Below, in pieces: positions 32,868 to 43,564 of a stretch of 64,000 bases of DNA. The notes under the pieces are model-generated. The model saw nothing but the letters and a program-made list of their open reading frames with translations, was not told the DNA's origin and did not search any database. The stretch lies in NCBI RefSeq assembly GCF_042477335.2, contig NC_091247.1:18028501-18092500 (forward strand), in the 5' to 3' direction. A program made the position numbers and the translations under genes. Origin of the DNA: Ovis canadensis. Its lineage: Eukaryota > Chordata > Mammalia > Artiodactyla > Bovidae. Numbering within the stretch: position 1 is the stretch's first letter; every line of letters begins with the position of its first letter.

Positions 32868-34070
32868 AGCCCTTTGACTCGCCTTAAGGAAAGAGGAGGC
32901 TTCTGGAAACTTTACGAACCATCACTCTGCTCCAATCTCCCTCTTTGACCTCTACTCCCAGGCCAACTCCATTTCACAGATGAAGAAACAGAGAGTCAGA
33001 GAAACAGGGGCTTTCACAAGTGGCCCTGGTCCTGGAAGGCTGTCTGGGGCTAAGTCCAGCAGTTCTGGTTTCTACTGTGGCTCTTTCATCCTCTGTGACA
33101 CTCTCCCAGAAAAAGGAGGGAGCCTGGCCTTCCCTGCAGAGTCCTCCGGCGTCCTCCCTGGACCATCTCCACCCTGGCCTCTTCTTCTGCCTGCAGATGG
33201 TGCCAAGGAGGACCAGCACACGGGCCTGAGCACCCGCTGGAGGCCAGTGGCTGGTCTCGCCTGACACTTGCCAAAGAGACAGAGAGAGAAAGAACACCAA
33301 CGGAGGTTTTCAAAAGTCACCACCGAGAAGCTGAAAGATTTTCCATTTGAATCTATGACAAGTCTCGAAAAGATGGGATGATACCTCACAGTCTTTGTTT
33401 TACACCATTCTAATGAAGATGACCTCATAGGATAATTACAGACCCGCTCCTCCATCACTTGGAAAAACTGGGATGCTGGGCCATGCTCTCCGCCCACCAC
33501 ACTGGAAGCTCCAGGCTTCACGCTGACACCTGCACCTCAGTGGCCTCTTAAAGGCGACCAGAGTCAAGGGCATCCAGCGGGCATCTCAGTCGTCTCAAAC
33601 ACTAAGCTGATGTTTAGTGAACCCCATGGGCCAAGAAGGGGGTCATTTAAAAAATGGATTTTCATCACCGCTAGCACTATTCCTCTTATCTCTGTCAGTG
33701 GAGGGGCTGCCACCATTGTGCAAAATACATGCGCGTGCACACACACACACACAGGGGCAGTCTTCAGATGTGAATGCCCAGTGTCCACCTTTAAACAGAG
33801 ACCGCACACCAGGCCGCATCATCTGACCCTTTTCTCCAGTGCTGGTTGGAGCAGCCTGGGTTCCCTGTGGATGCTTGTTCAGCCATGATCACCTGGAACT
33901 CCAGCATCTTCTGGGGCTTGTCATGTGTGAACCATCTATGACTCTCTGGTCCTGAGGGAGAATCTCTCCTGAGCTGCCTGACTGGGAAGACCGCCTCCCG
34001 TCCCTTCCACCTGGGGCTGCGGCCTGCACACCAGCCACAGCCCAGAGGTGCCCCCAGGAACAAATGAGCC
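32868..34070. other. Single-copy DNA with a MIR core and a CA repeat
   Basis: CATTTCACAGATGAAGAAACAGAG at 32,969 is a MIR core. A GCGCGTG(CA)n microsatellite lies at 33731-33753. ORFs up to 149 codons have no domains, and no exon is recognised. Confidence 0.45.
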
Positions 34071-34130
34071 ATTCCTGATAGTTTACGGTGAACGAAGTCG
34101 GATTTGTGATCACCCAAGAAGAAGATTTTT

Positions 34131-34329
34131 GGGGGCGTCCCTGGTGGCTCAGCTGGTAAAGAATCCGCCTGCAACATGGGACACCTGGGTTCGATCCCTG
34201 GGTTAGGACGATCTCCTGGAGAAGGGAAAGGCTACCCACTCCAGTATTCTGGCCTGGAGAATTCCATGGACTGTATAGTCCAAGGGATCACAAAGAGTCG
34301 GACACAACTGAGTGACTTTCATTCATTAT
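34131..34329 (+). mobile_element. Bov-tA SINE inside the LTR
   Basis: Exact 13-bp duplication AAGAAGAAGATTT (34116-34128 and 34330-34342) of LTR U5 sequence, exact B-box GGTTCGATCCC and a TTTCATTCATTA tail. Confidence 0.96.
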
Positions 34330-34710
34330 AAGAAGAAGATTTAGCTTCGGGACCAGGGACCATGCTCGATCACTCAAGAGCTTTTGTATAGCAGAGTTTC
34401 ATTGAAGTGTAAAAAGGACAAAGAAAGCTTCTGAAGTAGATATCAAAAGGGGCATGCTAGTCTTAGCAAGGGAACTATATACATTTCAGTTGGTTATTAA
34501 CAATAAATCAAAAGAATGTCTCAAGGTTGTAAAGCTCTCACCAGACCTACTCCCACAATTTACATTTTAAGATGACAGAATTAGAACGAACAATAGCAAG
34601 ATCTTACCAGACCCACTCCCATAATATACATTTTAAGATAACAGGATTAGTCGGAAGATTCTCAAGAAGGAGAAACATGTCCTCAAGCAGGATACATTGT
34701 TATATAATCC

Positions 34711-34976
34711 TTGCTGCTGCTGCTAAGTCGCTTCAGTCGTGTCTGATTCTGCCACCCCATAGAGGGACGAGGCTCCGCCCCCGCCCCGGGATTCTCCAGG
34801 CAAGAACACTGGAGTGGGTTGCCATTTCCTTCTCCAATGCATGAAAGTGAAAAGTGAAAGTGAAGACGCTCAGTTGTGTCCGACTCTTCGCAACCCCATG
34901 GACTGCAGCCTACCAGGCTCCTCCATCCATGGAATTTTCCAGGCAAGAGTACTGGAGTGGGTTGCCATTGCCTTCT
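34711..34976 (-). mobile_element. BovA2 dimeric SINE, full length
   Basis: Both BovA monomers are present with the linker CAATGCATGAAAGTG and the terminal CTGCTGCTGCTAAG. It sits at the boundary between the env remnant and the LTR. Confidence 0.93.
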
Positions 34977-34986
34977 AGAGTTACAC

Positions 34987-35505
34987 TATTACAACCATTT
35001 ATCATATATCAAACTACACATTCGATCAACTGCTTTAAGTCTAGTCATTATTTCCGTTGAAGGCTCAGTCACATACTTGGTAATACAAGAAATAATAATC
35101 TTGTGAAACAAGCAAAATACAAACGGTATAGTTAATAACATTAGTGGAATTAACAGTAAGTATTTTAGCCATGAGCCTCCCACACCATTTTTTTTTTAAA
35201 GATTATCAAGACTAGGGAATGGGTCACTTAGAGCAGAAATCTGATTTTTCATGTGGTTCAAATGTATTACATTAAGGAACTTATCAGGTACAAAAATATA
35301 GCATTCAGTTTGAATTACAGCACAGATATCTCCCCGAGATGCTCTAAGGTATCAAGGGTCTTATAGTTGTGTAGCACTGCCTTTCTCATCATAGAGATCT
35401 CAGAATTCAATTGGCTAGTAGCCCGGTTACTATCATTTAAAGCTTATGAAAGTTGTCAAGGCTTAAATATGGGCAATTACATCCTCCAACCCCATTGAAG
35501 GTGCG

Positions 35506-35539
<34 letters not shown>

Positions 35540-36330
35540 AGCTGCTAAATGGTCATACCAGTAGAATACAGATCTTTGACCCATTGGGATCATACCAATG
35601 GTTGATTGGGGTTACCGGTAATTTGTTAACATGTATGACCTTAAATTCATGGGAATCCCAGGCTACATCTTCGTATCATTCCTGTAGATGTCAAGGCCAT
35701 AAATTAGTGCCACAAATCCACTGAGTTCCATACCAATCACTCTCTCTAAGAGTAATAACAGGCATAGTTCATAAAGCACCCAGCCTTGTCTCATAATTAC
35801 CAGGTTGATCATTTTTAGTATGATTTAACCATTCCCAACATAGAGGAGACTTTAAACTTAAGTGACCATAGCCTGGTGTTAACCATGTAGATCTTCCTCA
35901 TAATTGTAGAAGTTTCCTTTTAATAGATGAGAAGTTAATTTTTTATTAAGACTTAGCTCATCACTCCAATTGAGTTTAAATGACCCTAAGAGAAAACTTA
36001 AATCTATAGCCAGCCCCAGAGCAGGTATTTTTAATTGGCCAGGTGAGAGGATCCCATCTAGAATTATTATGAATAGATAGAACAGGACTGAACACTCATC
36101 TAAAACAAATTTCCTAGGGGGTATCCAATCAGAGCCCTAAAGAACAGAAATCCACCAAGGTAACCCAGAAGTAATAGTAATAATATAATCCTTAGTACAC
36201 AGTTTAAGCCGAGTTGCTTTGTTGTATAATCAACTCTGAGCTTAAAGAAAAAAAAGTTTGTTCTTTTCTCCTTCTTGAGAGCTCCAGACCCCTTTCTCCT
36301 CCTTGGGGACCCCGGACTTCTTATCAACCT
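34987..36330 (-). pseudogene. Decayed retroviral env remnant
   Basis: Minus-strand translation shows, in order, a hydrophobic leader-like segment (about 36,240-36,110), surface-subunit-like pieces with a CGTNLWP motif (near 35,715), a transmembrane-subunit ectodomain segment with a CX6C pattern (35,283-35,345), and a membrane anchor plus cytoplasmic tail (35,183-34,989). Many stops and frameshifts separate these, so no protein can be made. No gag or pol is seen. It could be a gammaretrovirus-type or D-type env; the class is unresolved. Confidence 0.72.
35501..35539. repeat. (GC)n(AC)n microsatellite
   Basis: Seven or so GC dinucleotides followed by about 13 AC units, alternating purine-pyrimidine throughout. 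It interrupts the env remnant. Confidence 0.95.
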
Positions 36331-36480
36331 GCCTAGGAACTGAATCTCTCACTCCCTGGGCGACAACCATCTCTCCCGCATTTCAGGGTCGAGGGCAGCT
36401 CACTCCAATTTACCCATGTTTTTGTATCTCTGGGTACCGACTTCTCACTCCGTGATGTGGTGACACCCCGTGTCCATGAA
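36331..36480 (-). mobile_element. Probable upstream part of the retroviral fossil
   Basis: The segment continues leftward transcription into the env remnant and ends near a TTCATGGACACGG motif on the minus strand. I see no repeat family by name; it is assigned to the retrovirus by position and composition only. Confidence 0.35.
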
Positions 36481-36976
36481 AAATCATGAAATAAAGGGAG
36501 ATAATTAATATTCAGCCTTGCCAGACGGAAGCACTTGGGAGGAACCCATCCTGTCATCAGAGGGGCAGCCACTTGTCAACTGGAGGGCAGAGCTAATGAG
36601 ATGCATCAGCTGCTTGGCTCCAAGGCGACTTCCATGGGATGACCAATGCCGAGTGGCACAGGTAGAGACAGCCCGCACACGGCAGGCCTTCCATTCTGCA
36701 CGCACATCCTGAGCACGGTCGGGCCATGATCAAGTTCAGGGCCAGACACAGCCAGGCCATCCAGCTAGTTCTTTCCCTTTCCTAGGAGTCAGCCAAGTGA
36801 GGTCAGTCTCAGCATAGCAAAGGGGTAGTGGGGACCACGTAGGCTTGTCCTCTGCACCCCAGAGCTGCATCAGCCCACCCCACAACACACAGCACCCCAC
36901 CTCAGACCCTAGCCCTTCCCAAAGCCCACCTCCACTCAGGGGTGGGGGAGGATTCAACAGTCAATAGGCTGGGGGA
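36481..36976. other. Single-copy DNA without recognised features
   Basis: About 500 bp, with no gene or repeat recognised. Confidence 0.4.
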
Positions 36977-37242
36977 CTGATGCCGAAGCTGAAGTTCTAA
37001 TACTTTGGCCACCTGATGCAAAGAACTGACTCGTTGGAAAAGATCTTGATGCTGGAAAAGATTGAAGGTGGGAGGAGAGGGAGACGGCAGAGGATGAGAT
37101 GGTTGGATGGCATCACCGACTCGATGGACATGAGTTTGACTAAACTCAGGGAGTTGGTGATGGACAGGGAGGCCTGGGCTGCTGCAGTCCATGGGGTCAC
37201 AAAGAGTTGAACACGACTGAGGGACTGAACAGCAACAACAAC
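36977..37242 (+). mobile_element. BovB LINE 3' end
   Basis: Starts at ACTGATGCCGAAGCTGAAG and ends with GAACACGACTGAGGGACTGAA and an (ACAACA)n tail. A 64-codon stretch over the reverse-transcriptase C-terminal region remains open. Confidence 0.93.
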
Positions 37243-37509
37243 AGGCTGAGGGTGGACCAGCAGGTCCAGCTGAGGGTGGGAGAGGGAGGGGATGCCAGAG
37301 CGAGGCAGGAGCCCTGGGGTCCTGGACCGGAGGCTGAGAGCGGGCATCTGGCTTTGGTGTGGGTCAACCGGCATCAAGACTGACATATGGAGGCAGGTCC
37401 AGGGGCTGGGTCCTCAGGGGTGGGTGGGATCCTTTTAAACCCCATGAAATAGAAGCTGGCACAAGCGCTCAGCAAGCCACCAGCAACAGCGGGGAGAGGG
37501 GGTCTCAAT

Positions 37510-37644
37510 AGGGCCTCCCTCACCGGCCTCCGAAGGGACCAGCCCTGCCGACACCTGTCCCGGACTCTAGAGCTGTAAGAGGGCACATCTCTCTGTTTAA
37601 GCCCTCTGTCTGGGACATTTTGTTATGGGAACCTGGGAGCTATG
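37510..37644 (+). mobile_element. MLT1/MST-type LTR 3' end
   Basis: The terminal MaLR signature is readable: GAGCTGTAAGAGGG, then TGTTTAAGCCCTCTGTCTGGGACATTTTGTTATGGGA. Confidence 0.7.
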
Positions 37645-37755
37645 ACAACCCCTGGTTCACACACAGGTGAGGAAACCAGGGAAGGGGATGAAGGACTTTG
37701 CCAAGGTTGTACCGCCAGAGTGGGGCCTAGTTTCGCACCCACGTCGAGAGCCTGT
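37645..37755 (+). mobile_element. MIR SINE fragment
   Basis: ACAGGTGAGGAAACCAGGG, then ACTTTGCCAAGGTTGTACCGCCAGAG, in MIR order, cut on the right by a Bov-tA. Confidence 0.6.
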
Positions 37756-38017
37756 GGGTTCCCAGGTGGCGCTAGTGGCAAAGAACCTGCCTGCCAATGC
37801 AGGAGGCAGAAGAGACCTGGGTTGGAAAAGCAAAAAAGAGAGAGAGGCCTGGGTTGGAAAAAAAAAAGAGACCTGGGTTCGACCCCTGGGTTGGGAAGAT
37901 TCCCATGGAGGAGGAAACGGCAACCCACTCCAATCTTCTTGCCTGGAGCATCTCATGGATGGAGGAGCCTGGTGGGCTGCAGTCCACCGGGTCACAAAGA
38001 GTCAACACCACTGATCC
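37756..38017 (+). mobile_element. Bov-tA SINE with internally repeated head
   Basis: Within the tRNA-like head the segment (A)GAGACCTGGGTTGGAAAA-like is present three times (near 37,811-37,830, 37,838-37,860, 37,867-37,882), the last leading into the normal GGTTCGACCCC B-box. The body is normal. Confidence 0.9.
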
Positions 38018-38989
38018 GGTGAACTTCGGCCTGCTACTTGTCTCTTGACCTCCCCGAGCAGGAGACATCCAGTCCCGAGCAGCCTGGCCATGCAACTGAC
38101 CCCTGACCATGGTCACCCCTGTGGTGGGAGCTGAGTCAGGGGTGTCACGCCTTCCGCCGGGTGGAAGGGCACCCAGGGGCTCACAGCAGGAGAATCGGGA
38201 ACTGGGGCCCCAGCTGGCAAATCCTCAGAGTGTTCTCTAACCGCTGCCACTTCCCCACTGCTCACCCTTCTGTAACTGCCCCTCTGTCCCGTGTGGCTGT
38301 GAATTAACCCTTCACAGAGGCAAAGACCCGCCTTGGGGATCAGCCAGGGCAGGAGGTAGAGGAGGGCTCTGTCCTCCGTGAACCCAGGCCCGCCCGGAAT
38401 GGGGAGGGAGGTTGGAGAAGGCAAGGCAGCCTTTGCAGAGGGATTTGCGGGTGAGGGGGGAAGCCCACGCCTGGAGCCACAGCACCAGAGATATCCTGGG
38501 TCCCCAGCACTCTCTGAGCAGGGCCTGACGAACCGAGGGCGTCAATGAAGCCTCCCTCCCTGGGGGATCCAGGGGCTGCTGTCCATCCTGGTGAGCTATA
38601 GAAGGAGGAGGGGATCTCCAACCGTGGACACAGTTCTACTGCTGACCTTCTCCCCCTGCGAAGCCAGCTGCGTCCCTTCTCCTCCTGTTCTGTGAGAAAT
38701 CCTCTCACTCTATTCACAGGGGTGAGACAGGGCAGGGCAGGAGACCAGCAGGGACCTCAGCAGGCCGTCCTCTGGGCTCCGGACTCCAGAAATTCAGCCC
38801 AGGCCAGGTGGGCTTTGCTCTGCACCAGCAGGTGCACTGGGAAGCGGGGATCGCAGGAGAGGAGCAGAGAGCCCCCGAAACACGCGGCAGTTCACCCGGG
38901 CCAGAGCCGTTGCTCGTGCACACGCGCGTGCGCCGGAGCAGCAGCATTCACCTGGAGCTTCTGAACTAAAAGCATGCCTTTACATGCAT
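38018..38989. other. Single-copy DNA without a recognised gene
   Basis: A small CpG cluster with CACACGCGCGTGCGCC lies at 38,918-38,936. ORFs up to 125 codons lack domains. Confidence 0.4.
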
Positions 38990-39219
38990 GGGTTTCCCTG
39001 GTGGCTCAGATGGTGAAAAGTCTGCCTGTAATGTGGGAGACCTGGGTTCAATCCCTGGGTTGGGAAGATGCCCTGGAGGAGGAAATGGAAGGTGCCCTGG
39101 AGGAGGAAATGGCAACCCACTCCAATATTCTGGCCTGAAAAATCCCATGGACAGAGGAGTCTGGCGGGCTACAGTCCATGGGGTGGCAAAGAGTTGGACA
39201 CGACTGAACGACTTCACTT
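38990..39219 (+). mobile_element. Bov-tA SINE with internal 24-bp duplication
   Basis: At the head-body junction the block GTGCCCTGGAGGAGGAAATGG is present twice in tandem (39,069-39,113). Flanking TTACATGCATG and TTACACACATG are a plausible diverged target-site duplication. Confidence 0.9.
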
Positions 39220-39225
39220 ACACAC

Positions 39226-41424
39226 ATGAATCCCTGTGATCCCACGAGGCTTATGTGGCTGTGTTAACACACAGATGGGAAACTTGGGTCTAGACTGGCC
39301 AGGTGACTGGGCTGGCACTCAGACCTGTGGGCAGCCCGGGTGGTGCCCTCAAGTGAAGGGCCCCCTCCCACCATCTTCAAGGTACAATTTACGGCCACAG
39401 GGAGCACCTGCCCAACTCTCAGAGTTTCTGCAGAGCTAAGCCCTGCTGGAAAACCCTCTTGCTTGCCACTAATACAGCCCTTCAACCTGCATCCGAACCT
39501 GTTTCCAGGGCTCTGTCCAGAGCAGAGAAGAGAAGCCCTCTTTCTGTAAAAGCCCTCGTGAGCCTGCAAACATAACACCCACCTGAAGTGTCAGCATCTC
39601 CCAAACGCCCCTTGTGCTTTAACTTGGGCTTTCCCTTTCTCTGGGGGGATGGGTTGGGGGTGAGAGGCCTGTGGTTGGCACAGAGCTCAGTGCAGAAGTC
39701 GGGGGGCATCCCTGGGCTCCTTTCTCCCCATGGTACCAAACCCCGACTTTAGACAACACACCAAGATGACCTAGAGCCCACCCAGAGCTGGCCTGGGAAA
39801 GCCACGCAGTGGACGGGCCTGCTCACCTCTCTCACTCTCCCACCATTTCTGCCATTCCCTGTGACCAACGTGGACTCAGGGCCTTTGGCCCCCAGGCCAC
39901 CCCACCCACACGGTGGTTCTCAGCAAAACCCAACAAGGTTCCATCTGTGGTCCCGGGTGTGGTGACACCATCAGTGGGCCTGGGCCCTGGGACATCCCCT
40001 GAGCCCTCTGGGCATGGCTGGCTCTTGGAAGGCCCTGGTCCACCCAGCTCAGAACCAGAGATCAGGGGCGGGGAGACTGTTGCACGGGGGCAAGCAATGG
40101 CCTCACGGAGCTCCAGATAGACGACATCTATCACTTCCCTGGGATCTGCAAGCCGGTCGTTGCCTGGGAAGATGAGATCAGGGAGAAGTCCAACCAGATA
40201 CACAGTCTCTAGCACGCTTCTGTCTGCAACCCGTGGGCACGACGTCAAGTGTGGAAACAAGCAGGCGGGCCTCCTCGTGCATGGCTCTCTGCCCACCGGC
40301 CTCAGCTCTCCCCCCAGCTTCCCAAAGTGGCAGCCCAGTGGGGCTTCGGGGCCTGCCACCGTCCAGTCATGATCGCCAGCCCTGGGTTTTCTGGAAAGAT
40401 GTGCAGTCCCATCCACGAGTCTCTAGCAATGAAAGGCCCCACACAGCAACGTAAGCCCTGCCCCCGGTCCTCACCTTTGCTCCCCAGAACAGGTGATTCA
40501 ACGGAATACGAAGGATGAATGCTTCCTGTCCCGTTTGCATTTCACCCAGTTGGAAGAAACTAAGAAATAAAGGGTCAGGAGCAAAGCATCTTTGGCTGGG
40601 GCCTGATGGCCAAGTCTCGCCTCTTGAAAACCTGTCCTCTTGCCTATCAGCACCTTGGGAGCAGGGCTGGGACTTCAGCCTTAGAGATGGTGGAACCCAG
40701 AGGGCTCACCCAGCCCCTCAGCTGTCCCCCTGCACCCCCAATGGTTCCAAGGCGAATAGTCCCCCATAGAAGTTTCCATTTCAATCCAAGCTCCAGGAGG
40801 GCCAGGTCGGGATTTGCTTCCTTAGCTGGCGCTCCTCCAATTGGGCCAAGGCTGCAGGGGGTAGAAGCTCAAGGGTCTGATGACGCTTAGCCCTGCCTAC
40901 AGGGGCACCGGCCTGCCCGCACCCTGACCAGTCCCTCTCCCTGGCATGAGGTCACCTGTTCTTCCTCTCCAGACCCAGCCTGAGACGATAAGACTCAGCC
41001 CAGGCAGAGGTTGACCTCTCCCAGGGGACTGTCATCTCTGGGGGTCCTCCAGGTAAAAGTGGGAGAGACAAAGGAGGGCTCCCACAGTGGGAGGGGCGGG
41101 GTGGACATTAAACCTGATGGAATTTCCAGCCAGGTGACCCTCCAGGGAACCAGAGAAAGATGTGCGATGACCACCCAGCCCTCACCTGCTGGCCATGACC
41201 CGGGGCTCCCTGGCCGCCTCTCGTGAAAAAAAGAATCCAAACTCTTTGAGGAGAGAAAAGACCGAATCCAGGTGGGCTAGAAAAGTCCACATGTGAAAAA
41301 TACCCAACTCCTTTCATCCTGTGCTTTAGTTTGTGACCTCTTCTCCTGCCCCCCAACCTACTGCTGCCGAGTATCTGGAATATTCGGAAATTCTCAGAAA
41401 ATATTACAGCCCTGCTCCATCTAA
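39226..41424. other. 2.2-kb GC-rich block without recognised repeats
   Basis: Only a faint MIR-like stretch (39,265-39,330) is seen. A 194-codon minus ORF (39832-40416) and overlapping plus ORFs lie here, including a plus-frame run at about 40,075-40,209 with mixed, non-repetitive amino acids. No domain is recognised, so no gene is called. Confidence 0.4.
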
Positions 41425-41611
41425 GGGCTTCCCTGATGGCTCAGCTGGTAAAGAATCTGCCTGCACCACGGGAGACCTGGGTTCAATCCCTGAGTTGGGA
41501 AGATCTCCTGGAGAAGAGAAAGGCTATCCACTCCAGTATTCTGGCCTGGAGAATTCCATGGACTGTGTAGTCCACGGGGTCGCAGAGAGTCGGACACAAC
41601 TGAACAACTTT
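41425..41611 (+). mobile_element. Bov-tA SINE, full length
   Basis: Head with GGTTCAATCCC B-box variant and complete body with a TTCCATGGACTGTGTAGTCC stretch, the young Bov-tA2/3 type. Confidence 0.93.
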
Positions 41612-43060
41612 CCCTCTAAACACATGTTCTCATCTCCTCCTCTCATTCTGTCGGTCTTGCTCTCCTTCCTTCCTGTCTCCTCATCCTCGCCCCATCCCCA
41701 TCCCAGAGATGTTGCTCAGTGTATGCTTTTGTCCGTGTGTCTGCTTCTTGTCTCTGCCTCTGGCCTCGATCTCTGTGTCTAACTCACTCCGTGTTCATCT
41801 CTCCATCACTCTCTGCCGTGTCTGTCTGTCTGTCTGTTGTCTTTTTCTTGCTCCGTGTGTCTCTCCATCTGTGTGTGTGAGTCTGTCTGTCTGTGTCTTT
41901 CTCTTGCTCCATGTTTGTCTCTCCATCTCTCACTGTCCGTGTGTGTGTGTGTGTCTGTCTGTCTGTCCCTATCTCTCTCCTCTTCTCTTTGGGTATCTAT
42001 CTCTCCTACTCTGCCTGGAGGGAGTGCTACTTCTCTGGCCCCTGTCCCCAGATGAGTGTCTCAACATCTACAAATATTAACTTCATTAATTTGGGAAGGA
42101 TATATCTGTACAGAGGTTAATTGTCTTACCCTGTCATGTTTTTACGGAATACATCTGGGTGACAAAATTAATTTCCTCATTAGCTATTTTTAAAAGTGGA
42201 ACAAGCTGGGGTGGGGGGCGGGGATCAGTGCCCAGACTTTGCAGTGTGAGCTGTTCTAGCCTGTGCCCAGGCCCCCTTCCTGGGGCACCAAGGTCAGAGA
42301 TCAGAGGGACCTTGGAGGCAGGGCAGGCCTGCAGGGAGACCTGAGGCCTGAGCTCCGGGGTGAAGCTCCAAGGAGCCCACACCAGACCCAGTTGTGCTTA
42401 CAACGGGGCCCTGCTCTGAGGGGAGGCCCAGGTGAGTGGGCAGAGTGCCAGCCTCCTCAGGTGCCCAGGCCCAGATCCAGGGCAGGGTATCCGGGACTCC
42501 CTGAAGGAAGGTCACCAGCTGGGAAGCTGAGGAGCCCAGCAGGTGAGCACCGTGGACGCTGGACCAGCCAGTCAAGGCCAGAGGCCCCTTTCCTGGGCTG
42601 TGAAGGCAATAGCAACCCCCTGCCCCCCACCACTGGCTCCCAGCTCCCCCTGCCTTGAACTCTGGACCCTGAGACTCCAGCTCCGAGGTCCCGACCCTCC
42701 AAGCTATCCCAGCCCCTCCTCGTCCTCTGTCATCCACTCCTTCAAAGCCACCTTCCTGGCCCTCTCACTGATTGCCCTGGAGAGAGGTGACCAGGACGTG
42801 CAGCCCCAGCAAGACTCAGAGCTTTCTTGAGCCAAGACTGTTCCCCACTTGGCTTCTTCCAGGCAAGTGCTTGGGTCTCTTCTAGAAGAAAAGAAAGTGT
42901 ACACCCAGGGGCCAGACGCTGCCCTGGGACAAAGCCAGGCCAAGAGCCCCTTCCTTCTGGTCAGGCCCTGTGTTATCTGCCCCTCCTTTTTAGGAAGCAA
43001 GGCAGCCTGGGATGTGGTGCTGATATGAATCCTGAATTTCCTGTTTCTCTAAACAGAGAC
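41612..43060. other. Single-copy DNA including a TCTG-rich tract
   Basis: The part at 41,640-42,010 is pyrimidine-rich. AT-rich sequence with TTCATTAATTTGG follows at 42,060-42,190, and GC-rich DNA with overlapping ORFs to 43,060. No exon is recognised. Confidence 0.4.
41818..41972. repeat. (TCTG/TGTC)n simple repeat
   Basis: Imperfect TCTG and TGTG repeats alternate over about 155 bp. Two longer local duplications of a CTTTTTCTTGCTCC-like word are included (41,840 and 41,897). Confidence 0.85.
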
Positions 43061-43159
43061 AGCACGCTCGCGCGCACACACACACACGTACACATATGCA
43101 CACACACACGCATGTATACATGCACACACACATGTGCACACCCACCCATGCACACCAGC
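43061..43159. repeat. Alternating purine-pyrimidine CA/CG/TA tract
   Basis: About 85 bp alternate purine and pyrimidine almost without a break, starting with GCACGCTCGCGCGCACACAC and continuing through CA, GTAC, ATATGC and GCATGTATACATGC segments. Favourable for Z-DNA. Confidence 0.9.
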
Positions 43160-43564
43160 AACACTCCCCAGCAGCTGCTTCTGACCTAGCCCTGCATATT
43201 GCAGAAACTTCAGGAACAGGAAAAACCAGCCCCAGGGAGCTATCTGAATGTCACCAGTCATCAGGAATCGGATGGGCTGCCAGCACCTCCCTCCCCGTCT
43301 TTATCTGCTGTTCAAGAGGGCCTCTCCTTTCTCACGGCCTCCTCGGCTTCCTGAAGGCGGCAGCTCAGTGCAGGAACGGGAGCCCTGGCGTGAGGTCACG
43401 GGCAGGCCCTTCCCTACACTCCTGCTCCTCCAGCTAAGCCCCAACTGGGCAGGCTTGTCCTTGAAGGTTAGTGAGGGCCCTGCAGGCACCACCCCCCCTG
43501 CCACCAGCACCCTCCTCACCTTCAGAGAACACTCCCTGGGCTCCTGGAGGCACCAGCAGGGGCT
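43160..43564. other. Single-copy DNA before the minisatellite
   Basis: About 400 bp. The word GATGGGCTGCCAG at 43,271 recurs inside the minisatellite spacer at 44,352. No exon is recognised. Confidence 0.4.

Larger units (their letters stand above)
34071..34985 (-). mobile_element. Endogenous retrovirus LTR with two SINE insertions
   Basis: Without its SINEs this is about 430 bp. In minus orientation it shows a U3 with two diverged copies of a TCTTAAAATGTA...GGGAGT...GGTCTGGT block (34540-34640), a TATA-like GTATATAG, a degraded poly-A signal (AATGAAAC near 34400) and R-U5 sequence with GCTCTTGAGTGATCGAGC, as in ruminant endogenous retrovirus LTRs. The exact ends are uncertain because the purine-rich tract expected before U3 is not seen. 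Confidence 0.7.

Noticed and set aside
32851..32870. U6 snRNA-like word CTTCGGCAGCA
   Set aside because: It is the SINE tail joined to its target-site duplication; no further U6 sequence follows.
34989..35183. 64-codon minus ORF with a membrane segment as a small membrane protein gene
   Set aside because: It is the membrane anchor and tail of the decayed retroviral env, next to its LTR.
39832..40416. 194-codon minus ORF
   Set aside because: GC-rich DNA with overlapping ORFs on the other strand and no domain. Kept only as a low-interest check of one small plus-strand segment.
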